The notes under the pieces are model-generated. The model was not told the DNA's origin, searched no databases, and saw only the letters and a list, made by a program, of their open reading frames with translations. A DNA stretch of 23,108 nucleotides from NCBI GenBank assembly GCA_038236905.1, contig JBBRZG010000051.1, forward strand, positions 1 to 23,108, given 5' to 3'. Both the position numbers and the translations under genes were made by a program. Below are positions 1 through 6,448 of this stretch, in pieces. Position 1 is the stretch's first letter, and each line of letters starts with the position of its first letter. The DNA is from UKL13-2 sp038236905. Its GTDB lineage: Bacteria; Pseudomonadota; Gammaproteobacteria; Burkholderiales; Usitatibacteraceae.

Positions 1-1277
1 AAGACGATATGCGGGCGCTTTTTGACACAGTATTGAAGTACGTGCCGGCGCCTGACTGCGTTGCAGATGCGCCGCTGCAATTACAAATTTCAGCGTTGGA
101 CTATTCGACGTATGTGGGCCGTATTGGCATTGGTCGAGTGCGTCGTGGCTCGATCAAGCCCGCGCAAGATGTGATGGTAATGATCGGCGACAAGCCGCCC
201 AAAAAAGCGCGCGTGAATTCTGTGCAAGGCTTTCAGGGTTTGAACAAAGTCAATCTTGATATCGCTGAAGCAGGCGAAATTGTGTTGATTTCAGGGATTG
301 AAGATTTGGCCATTGGTTGTACGTTGGCAGATATGGAAAATCCCGAAGCGCTGCCGATTTTGGGTGTTGATGAGCCGACACTGACGATGAATTTTCAGGT
401 TAATAAATCGCCATTTGCAGGGCAAGAAGGCAAGTTTGTTACGTCGCGCCAACTGCGCGAACGACTCGATAAGGAACTGCTTGTCAACGTTGCCTTGAAG
501 GTCGCTGAAACCGAAGATACCGATTCCTTCATGGTGTCGGGACGTGGTGAATTGCACTTGACGATTTTGCTCGAAAACATGCGCCGCGAAGGTTATGAAT
601 TGGCTGTCGGCAAGCCTCGTGTGATGATTAAAGAAGTCAATGGAGAGAAGTGTGAGCCGTTTGAGATGCTCACGCTTGACGTCGAAGAAGCCCACCAAGG
701 CCCAGTGATGGAAGCGATCGGCGCGCGCCGCGGTGATATGGTCGATATGGTACCGGACGGACGTGGCCGAGTGCGCTTGGACTACCGCATTCCCGCGCGT
801 GGACTAATCGGCTTCCAAACCGAATTTATGAACCTGACACGCGGCACTGGCTTGAAGAGCCACGTGTTTGACGAATATGCGCCGCTTCGTGGAGAGATCG
901 CATCGCGTCGCAATGGCGTGCTGATTTCGGGAGAGCAGGGCGACGCGGTGGCATACGCTTTGTGGAAATTGCAGGATCGTGGCCGCATGTTTGTTTCACC
1001 CGGTGAGCGTTTGTACAACGGAATGGTGATCGGCATTCATAGCCGCGATAACGATCTCGTCGTCAATCCGATTAAAGGTAAACAGCTGACCAACGTGCGC
1101 TCCTCCGGCACCGATGAGGCGGTGGCGCTCGTGCCGCCGATTCAGATGACGCTTGAATCCGCAATTGAATTTATCGATGACGATGAATTGGTCGAAATAA
1201 CGCCAAAAAACATTCGTATTCGAAAACGCTTCCTGCTCGAACATGAGCGCAAGAAGGCATCGCGCGAAGCGGCCTAA
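1..1277 (+). CDS. typA: Ribosome-associated GTPase TypA/BipA, 3' part (5' end outside window)
   Basis: TypA/BipA is a translational GTPase of the EF-G family that binds the 70S ribosome and helps 50S assembly and growth under stress or cold. The frame is open from the window edge; the first ATG at 9 is internal, because the Asp codons before it and the following LKYVPAPD match the middle of the E. coli protein, at the end of the G domain. About 422 of roughly 605 residues are present: beta-barrel domain II (SYVGRIGIGR-like region), domain III (GKFVTSRQLRERLDKELLVNVAL, shown here only in part; SGRGELHL), the EF-G-like domain V (GRGRVRLDYRIPARGLIGF) and the TypA-specific C-terminal domain (GTDEAVALVPP, FIDDDELVEITP, RIRKR). 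The GTP-binding motifs lie upstream of the window. A strong terminator follows 18 bases after the stop. Identification is secure. Confidence 0.97.
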   Translation, partial: DDMRALFDTVLKYVPAPDCVADAPLQLQISALDYSTYVGRIGIGRVRRGSIKPAQDVMVMIGDKPPKKARVNSVQGFQGLNKVNLDIAEAGEIVLISGIEDLAIGCTLADMENPEALPILGVDEPTLTMNFQVNKSPFAGQEGKFVTSRQLRERLDKELLVNVALKVAETEDTDSFMVSGRGELHLTILLENMRREGYELAVGKPRVMIKEVNGEKCEPFEMLTLDVEEAHQGPVMEAIGARRGDMVDMVPDGRGRVRLDYRIPARGLIGFQTEFMNLTRGTGLKSHVFDEYAPLRGEIASRRNGVLISGEQGDAVAYALWKLQDRGRMFVSPGERLYNGMVIGIHSRDNDLVVNPIKGKQLTNVRSSGTDEAVALVPPIQMTLESAIEFIDDDELVEITPKNIRIRKRFLLEHERKKASREAA

Positions 1278-1295
1278 TCTCATCACGTTGAAATT

Positions 1296-1338
1296 AAAAA
1301 TCCCCCCCAGCCTGTTTTCAGTCTGGGGGGATTTTTTT
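1296..1338 (+). terminator. Intrinsic terminator after typA
   Basis: An A-tract and seven C (1296-1310) pair with CTGGGGGG and a seven-T run (1323-1338) around a short loop; one C is bulged. Because A-tract and T-tract flank the stem symmetrically it could work in both directions, but only typA runs into it. Confidence 0.92.
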
Positions 1339-1408
1339 GCTTAAGCCGCGCGCGCAATACGTGGCGATTGCTATATTGTCGGTTGCAAATTAATTACGAA
1401 AGAATTCT

Positions 1409-2269
1409 ATGTCTTCAAGCATTTCCAAAACATTTTCAAACTTCACGTGCGCCGTGTTATCTAGTATTTTTTTCGTTTCCGCTGGGGTAAAAGTGGCATC
1501 TGCTGCGGAGGCGGTTGCTGCTGAGGGCCTCGAAAAAATCTTGGCAGGTGAGCATCGCAGTGCCACGAATAAAGCGCGCGACGCCTTTCGACACCCCAAA
1601 GAAACGCTGGCGTTTTTTGGCGTGAAAGCAGATTCGACAGTTATCGAAACCTTTCCCGGCGCGGGCTGGTACACCGAAGTGCTTGCACCCTATTTGCGTC
1701 CCAGCGGCCGCTACATAGCGGCATATCCTGCTGAATCCGTTCGTGGCATAAAATCGTTTCAAGAAAAGCTGGCCGCAAAACCAGCGTTTTATGACAAAGT
1801 AAAAATTGTGCCTATTGGTGCGCCGGCCGCGCTGGATATCCGGCCCGATGGTGCTAACACCGTTGTGGGCGGCGGCGCAGATTTTGTGTTGACGTTCCGT
1901 AATGTGCATAACTGGATCGACGACGATAACGTGGATGCGTTCATGAAGAGTTTTTTCGATGCGCTAAAACCGGGTGGTGTTTTAGGTCTGGTGGAGCATC
2001 GGGCGAAGCCTGGCAGCAAATTAAAGCAGGCAATTGATTTGGGCTATGTGACCGAAGAATATGTCATCAAACACGCGCTGATGGCGGGTTTTAAGCTGGA
2101 TGCCAAGAGCGAGATCAATGCAAATCCTAAAGATAGCAAGGACTATAAAAGCGGTGTCTGGACGCTGCCGCCCTCTCTCGCTGACGGCGAGCTTGACCGC
2201 GCGAAATATGTTGCGATTGGTGAGTCTGATCGCATGACGCTCAGATTCGTAAAGCCGCTAACACGTTAG
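1409..2269 (+). CDS. Exported class I SAM-dependent methyltransferase-like protein (COG4798 type)
   Basis: 286 residues. The first 33 or so form a signal peptide: polar N-terminus, hydrophobic stretch around 12-27, then an Ala-rich ASAAEA cleavage region. The rest resembles the predicted methyltransferases of COG4798. A motif I-like loop, VIETFPGAGWYTEVLAP, lies near 78-94, with the acidic and glycine residues that bind SAM in class I enzymes. It is followed by a motif II-like ADFVLTFRNVHNW and by LKPGGVLGLVEHRA, the post-motif strand. The substrate is unknown. Export is odd for a SAM enzyme, since SAM is cytoplasmic, yet the leader is clear. Start ATG 1409 has only a weak GAAAG upstream. The gene stands alone after the typA terminator. 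Family assignment is confident; enzymatic activity is inferred. Confidence 0.85.
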   Translation: MSSSISKTFSNFTCAVLSSIFFVSAGVKVASAAEAVAAEGLEKILAGEHRSATNKARDAFRHPKETLAFFGVKADSTVIETFPGAGWYTEVLAPYLRPSGRYIAAYPAESVRGIKSFQEKLAAKPAFYDKVKIVPIGAPAALDIRPDGANTVVGGGADFVLTFRNVHNWIDDDNVDAFMKSFFDALKPGGVLGLVEHRAKPGSKLKQAIDLGYVTEEYVIKHALMAGFKLDAKSEINANPKDSKDYKSGVWTLPPSLADGELDRAKYVAIGESDRMTLRFVKPLTR

Positions 2270-2528
2270 TTTTACCATGCTGAATTGTATTGGATCGAGA
2301 ACTGGCGGCTGATTCGTTGCGGGATCGACTTAGCAGCGCGCTTTCAAGCATCCGACTGCATCAGCAGAAAATCGTTATACGTACCGCTCGGTGCCGTGTT
2401 GAGCGTCTTTGTAAAATGTAATGTTGCCGCCGAATGCGAGTCGACACACGCTATATTTTCAACGCGTTCATTACAGCGTAATCGCAATTTAAATCGGGAT
2501 TTACGGTGAAACTTAAATCGAGTTATTT

Positions 2529-3035
2529 ATGACCTTCACTTCTACTTCGCTAATTTTTTTGATCCTCGTGCCGCTTATTGTTTGGCGGATCGCAGTGCGG
2601 ATTCGGCGTCTTATCGGCCGGCAACGATCAAGACCCGTTCGCCATTGGCTGGCAGCGATATTTTTTCCGCTGCTGATTTTGTTGTTAGCCGTTACCGTGC
2701 TAACCACACCTGTTGCGCTGACGGCGCTGGCGGTTGGTGCCGCAAGCGGAATTGCGCTGGCATGGTGGGGACTGCGATTGACGAAATTTGAAAAGAGCAG
2801 CGATGGCTATTTTTATACGCCGAATGCACACATCGGTATCACGCTTTCAATCCTGCTGGTGGCTCGCCTTGGCTACCGTTTTTTCCAGATGGCAACGCTG
2901 TCAGCAGCGGATTCCCTGCATGCCGCCCAAGAGTTTGGGCGTAGCCCATTGACGATGATTATTATCGGCACACTGGCTGCTTATTACGCCGTCTATGCGA
3001 TCGGAATTTTACGGTGGCGACGAAGCGCAATTTGA
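2529..3035 (+). CDS. Small multi-helix membrane protein of unknown function (DUF1453/CcdC-like)
   Basis: 168 residues with five predicted membrane helices, at about 7-24, 41-58, 60-82, 101-118 and 141-161. A strongly basic stretch (RIRRLIGRQRSRPVRH) follows the first helix and should face the cytoplasm. The pattern of a Trp/Gly-rich third helix, then DGYFYTPNAHIGI and an Arg-containing fourth helix (VARLGYRFF), resembles proteins grouped as DUF1453 or CcdC-like; I suggest this from memory of the pattern only. No enzymatic motif is visible. ATG 2529 is weakly supported by GAG upstream. The 259 bases before it hold no convincing plus-strand gene. The gene converges with the minus-strand gene ending at 3049, only 13 bases away, and I see no terminator between them. 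Confidence 0.75.
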   Translation: MTFTSTSLIFLILVPLIVWRIAVRIRRLIGRQRSRPVRHWLAAIFFPLLILLLAVTVLTTPVALTALAVGAASGIALAWWGLRLTKFEKSSDGYFYTPNAHIGITLSILLVARLGYRFFQMATLSAADSLHAAQEFGRSPLTMIIIGTLAAYYAVYAIGILRWRRSAI

Positions 3036-3048
3036 TTCTGACCGGATG

Positions 3049-3816
3049 CTACCTCTCGTGATAACGGCACGTTGGTATGAGTTCCTGAATGTCCTTTACG
3101 TCAGGACTTCTGCACGTCCATGTGATCTGGCCCGCGCCACTCGTTTCGGCGACTATGAATAATTGTTGTTCCGCCCCAGCTCCATTCACAAAGTTGACTC
3201 GGATGCGCACGGCTTTTGCGTAGGGCTCAAGATTCAAGCTGCGCAGCGTTTCGGTGCGGTAACTTTCAGCGGCAGGCAGTCCCAATTCCTGGTTGCTGAC
3301 CGGCCATTTGCCCTCCGTCTGAAAATATTCAACAACGGAAAGTTTGGTTTGTTGCGCCGCCATTAAACCCTCGCTCAATGCTCGTCCTTGTTTAGCGCGG
3401 TCAATTTGTTGCTGTTGATATTGTTTGCTAGCGCCGATGGCATTGTTGAGCGCATCGGCTTGTGATCGAGCATCCGCTGACGTTTTTTCGATCGCAGATT
3501 TTTCCTCTGCCAGTGCCGCCACCTGCTGTTTCGCATCCTCCGCGCTACGTTCAAGCGCGGCTTTGGTGCTAACGAGTTCGGCAGTGCGCTGACCGAGCTC
3601 TTTTAATTCGCGGCTGCTGTTTAGCGCTTTTTCATCTGCCGCAAGCTGGGCTCGAGCTTTCTCCGCCGCAAAATCGGCTCGGTCATGCTCAAGCTTTTTT
3701 CGTTCTGTGCGCACTTGTCGCGAATCACAAGCGCTGGTGCCGTAAGCCAGCGCCGTTGACAACAACGCAATAAAAAAATTATGTCTCAGACCGGTATTCA
3801 TGAAGCGAGGATGCAC
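3049..3816 (-). CDS. Coiled-coil (lipo)protein with a type IV pilin-like C-terminal domain
   Basis: 255 residues from GTG 3816, preferred because AAAGG lies about 6 bases upstream; the ATG five codons later (3801) has no ribosome site. Residues 12-30 are a signal sequence ending TSAC, an imperfect lipobox (Thr at -3), so either lipidation at Cys30 or ordinary cleavage is possible. If lipidated, Asp at +2 would favour inner-membrane retention by the E. coli rule. Residues 35-140 are an uninterrupted Glu/Lys/Ala/Gln-rich coiled coil. Residues 143-255 look like the globular part of a type IV pilin: end of the long helix (SEGLMAAQQTKLSVVEYF), then EGKWPVSNQELGL, RIRVNF, GQITWTC, and two Cys (235, 250) spaced like the pilin D-loop disulfide. 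The hydrophobic pilin N-helix and prepilin peptidase site are absent. It lies 116 bases downstream of the kinase gene. A structural or sensory envelope role is inference. Confidence 0.78.
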   Translation of the reverse strand: MHPRFMNTGLRHNFFIALLSTALAYGTSACDSRQVRTERKKLEHDRADFAAEKARAQLAADEKALNSSRELKELGQRTAELVSTKAALERSAEDAKQQVAALAEEKSAIEKTSADARSQADALNNAIGASKQYQQQQIDRAKQGRALSEGLMAAQQTKLSVVEYFQTEGKWPVSNQELGLPAAESYRTETLRSLNLEPYAKAVRIRVNFVNGAGAEQQLFIVAETSGAGQITWTCRSPDVKDIQELIPTCRYHER

Positions 3817-3871
3817 ACAAAACCTTTGTGATAGATGATTGATCAGGGTTTATTGGCGAGCGAGTTAAGCA

Positions 3872-3892
3872 CAATAAACGCCAGCATTGGCG
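3872..3892 (-). terminator. Possible weak terminator after the Ser/Thr kinase gene
   Basis: On the minus strand CGCCA-ATGC-TGGCG (3892-3879) is a 5-bp stem with a 4-base loop followed by TTTATT. The T-tract is interrupted and the stem is short, so it may only attenuate transcription into the pilin-like gene downstream. Confidence 0.4.
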
Positions 3893-3932
3893 AGGTTCGC
3901 GAGAATAAAATGCCTGAAACGCCGCGCTGATA

Positions 3933-5273
3933 CTAGCGTTTGAATAGCGCAATCAACAAACCGATAACCAGCAGCACCAGTACGCCAATGATAATTATCG
4001 GAAGCCGTTGCGCGCTCCGCAAATTTTTTGCTTCGCTTTCGGTCTCGGCGGCTAGTCTTGCGGTCTCGGCTTGCTGACGGCGACGCTCAAGCTTGCGCTC
4101 CGCCCGGCGGCGCTCGCGGGCTTCCTTGGCGGCCCCGCTGGTGCTGTCCTCGGTCGCGCTGTCCCTATCCGCAGCTTCAGGACTAAGGCTGTCGGCGCTT
4201 TTGTTTTTTTCAACATACGCGCGCATCTTTTTAGTGGCCGAAATATAGCCATCAAACTCGTTTGTTTGATTCGTCAAGGCTGCGAGTTTTACAGTGGCAT
4301 CGAATGAATCGAAATCCTTGGCGAGTTTGAGCGGGTTTGATTCGTTAACGTCGTCGCCCTGTTTTTGAAAACGCCCCAAACCGAGCGCCTCGATCGAAGG
4401 GAGTTTGGGCTGTGAGGGCGCATTTTTGGCGATCATGCCTTTGGATTTAGCGGCCAACTGACGCTTTACTTCATTCAGGTCGTGCGCAAATTCATGCATC
4501 GTCTGATAGCGCTCTTCGACCGTTTTTGCTAGCGCCTTGGCCACAATTAAATCTAGCATCGCCGGCACATCCGGGTTTTCGCGAGAAGGTGGCGGCGCCG
4601 CGGTATTGACTGTCGAATACATGATCGCGTTGACGTTATCGCCATCAAAAGGCGGTACGCTAGTGAGCGTTTCGTACAACACCACGCCTAACGAAAAAAT
4701 ATCGGTACGATGATCAAGCGAGCGCCCGACAACCTGCTCCGGTGACATGTAGCGAGGGCTGCCGAGGATAAGACCGGTCATTGTTTTGACGGCCGAAGCT
4801 GTCATGCGGGCAATGCCGAAATCCATAATTTTCGCGAGTCCACCGCGCACAATCATGATGTTCGACGGTTTTACATCGCGATGAATGATGTCGTTGTCAT
4901 GCGCGGCACCCAAGCCCGATGCGACCTGGGCAATCCAGTCTACGGTGCTTAGCACTGGTGGCCGATCGTCTTCCGCTAGAATATCTTTCAGCTCTTTTCC
5001 GACCAAAAATTCCATCGCCATATAGGCAACGGTTTCGGTGCGCCCCACATCATAAATGGTGACAATGTTGGGATGGTTGAGTCGGCCTGCGGCCTTGATC
5101 TCTTGCTGAAATCGAGCCTCGTATTCTTCAACATCGTCCGCGTTGATCGACAGATTTACGGTTTTGATCGCTACCATGCGATCAATCATCGGGTCCACCG
5201 CGCGATAGACCACGCCCATTGCGCCTTGGCCAATGGTGTCGAGAATCTTATAGCGGCCTAGCGTCTCGTTCAT
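3933..5273 (-). CDS. Tail-anchored Hanks-type Ser/Thr protein kinase
   Basis: 446 residues. The catalytic domain fills about 8-270 and looks complete: Gly-loop IGQGAMGVVYRA (14-25), VAIK Lys37, helix C Glu58, HRDVKPSNIM (131-140), DFG (151-153), an activation loop with several Thr/Ser (158-170), and SPEQ at the APE position (177-180). A linker follows, then a highly charged Arg/Glu/Ala coiled-coil stretch (about 383-420). One membrane helix (LPIIIIGVLVLLVIGLLIAL, 424-443) ends three residues before the C-terminus. The kinase is therefore tail-anchored with the catalytic domain in the cytoplasm and no periplasmic PASTA or other sensor. ATG 5273 has no ribosome site, but TATAAT ends 9 bases before it. 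The gene is 66 bases after the TssQ-like lipoprotein gene. No PP2C phosphatase or FHA protein is nearby. Targets are unknown. Confidence 0.93.
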   Translation of the reverse strand: MNETLGRYKILDTIGQGAMGVVYRAVDPMIDRMVAIKTVNLSINADDVEEYEARFQQEIKAAGRLNHPNIVTIYDVGRTETVAYMAMEFLVGKELKDILAEDDRPPVLSTVDWIAQVASGLGAAHDNDIIHRDVKPSNIMIVRGGLAKIMDFGIARMTASAVKTMTGLILGSPRYMSPEQVVGRSLDHRTDIFSLGVVLYETLTSVPPFDGDNVNAIMYSTVNTAAPPPSRENPDVPAMLDLIVAKALAKTVEERYQTMHEFAHDLNEVKRQLAAKSKGMIAKNAPSQPKLPSIEALGLGRFQKQGDDVNESNPLKLAKDFDSFDATVKLAALTNQTNEFDGYISATKKMRAYVEKNKSADSLSPEAADRDSATEDSTSGAAKEARERRRAERKLERRRQQAETARLAAETESEAKNLRSAQRLPIIIIGVLVLLVIGLLIALFKR

Positions 5274-5282
5274 GGTGGATGA

Positions 5283-5310
5283 ATTATACGGCCTTGATGC
5301 GGCTTGTTAG
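5283..5310 (-). promoter_or_regulatory. Candidate promoter giving a near-leaderless kinase mRNA
   Basis: A perfect TATAAT (5288-5283) is preceded at 16 bases by CTAACA (5310-5305, 4 of 6 matches to TTGACA). Transcription would start about 3 bases before the kinase ATG, and no Shine-Dalgarno sequence is visible there. Confidence 0.4.
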
Positions 5311-5339
5311 TCGTTGCAACGAAACCAAAAAAGCAGCTG

Positions 5340-6194
5340 TTATTTTTTTTTCGCGGAGGTCGTATCGGGAGTCGCATTTAAGGCGCGCCTGAACGCCTGT
5401 TTCGCACTCAGAAATATGGCGCTCCAAGAAGGATGGCCTGCTTCTGCGGGTTCAAGTTCGAAAGCCGGCTGTAGTTTTAAAATTTTGCCAAACTCAGCGC
5501 GACATGAATTGCGTTGCTTTATCAGACAATAACTAAACGCCGTTTGTTTATAAATTTTGATGCGCTCGGGCATTGGCAAAGACACCGGCAGAGCTTCTTT
5601 TTCGATACTTGTGAATAGTTTAGCGGCTGCCTTGTAATCGCCCGCATCGTATGCTTTCATGCCCTCGCTGAAAATACGCTCGGAAGTAGAAGCCTGCTTG
5701 GCGGTCGCTTGTTTTGCAGCTGAGTCGCTTGATGCCGGCTTGCTGTTGCGACGAAGTTCTATCTCGGCTTTAACCTGACGATAGATGGGGCCCCAGGCCG
5801 GATGTCCTGCCTCGGCCGGCGTCAATTCGAATTTGGCGTCGAGTGTGAATGCTTTTTCAAACTCTTCACGTGCGCTCGGCTGGCGGTTTTGCAAAACATA
5901 AATGAACGCCATGTGTTTGCGCGCATTGAGCAGCTGTGGTGTGGTCAATAGGCCGCTATCGACACCCAGCAAAAAGCTGGTTTTGGCTTCCTCAAAATTG
6001 CCCGCCTCATAGCGCTTGAGTCCCTCCGCCAGATTCGCAAGCGCGCGCTCAGTTCGTTGTTGGTTCGCGACCATGGCAACTGGCACGGCATTAGGTGCCG
6101 GTCTTCCAGGAAACAATGCACAGCCACCGCTGACGAGAAGGATAACGGCGAGCGCGGCTAATTTAACGGAAATGAAGGCTGACTTAAAATGCAT
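5340..6194 (-). CDS. TssQ-like lipoprotein with two tandem helical repeats
   Basis: 284 residues. The signal peptide ends LLVSGGC with Cys25 as the probable lipidated residue; Ala at +2 favours sorting to the outer membrane. The mature part holds two copies of one unit, about 50-145 and 174-270, joined by a Ser/Ala/Lys linker. Each unit has a TPR-like pair (EGLKRYEAGNFEEAK; EGMKAYDAGDYKAA), then a second pair (AFIYVLQNRQPSAREEF; AFSYCLIKQRNSCRAEF). Each closes with a near-identical tail: FELTPAEAGHPAWGPIYRQ and FELEPAEAGHPSWSAIFLS. As I know them, TssQ family T6SS-associated lipoproteins carry one such unit, so this looks like an internal duplication. No tss genes are in the window. The gene sits between the cyclase homologue (254 bases upstream) and the kinase (66 bases downstream), probably as part of one signalling unit. 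Confidence 0.8.
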   Translation of the reverse strand: MHFKSAFISVKLAALAVILLVSGGCALFPGRPAPNAVPVAMVANQQRTERALANLAEGLKRYEAGNFEEAKTSFLLGVDSGLLTTPQLLNARKHMAFIYVLQNRQPSAREEFEKAFTLDAKFELTPAEAGHPAWGPIYRQVKAEIELRRNSKPASSDSAAKQATAKQASTSERIFSEGMKAYDAGDYKAAAKLFTSIEKEALPVSLPMPERIKIYKQTAFSYCLIKQRNSCRAEFGKILKLQPAFELEPAEAGHPSWSAIFLSAKQAFRRALNATPDTTSAKKK

Positions 6195-6448
6195 TTTCTC
6201 GATGGTTAGCCGTGGCCAGAATGAACATTGTCTTCGTTGCTTTTTTATGAATGCTTACTGCGCTAGATGTAATCGATAAGCGAAGTGTGGCATTAAACGT
6301 AGCATTTTTAATTTATCCACCTCTGCGCGGCTTCCGTAAGGAGTTGGCAAGCATGAGAGCCGTTAGACGGCATGATAAAAAATAACAAGATATTTGAAGG
6401 CAGCCCCTTACATGCATTCATCAGTGTGGATAAAAAAATCTGCACCGT

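Noticed and set aside
2285..2509. 74-codon plus-strand frame after the methyltransferase
   Set aside because: Cys/Arg-rich, no ribosome site, no recognisable motif; an opposite-strand frame in the same place looks no worse.
6340..6400. Hairpin GCCGT-TAG-ACGGC between the cyclase and TssQ-like genes
   Set aside because: On the minus strand the T-run comes before the stem, not after, so it cannot be the cyclase terminator; the stem is only 5 bp.
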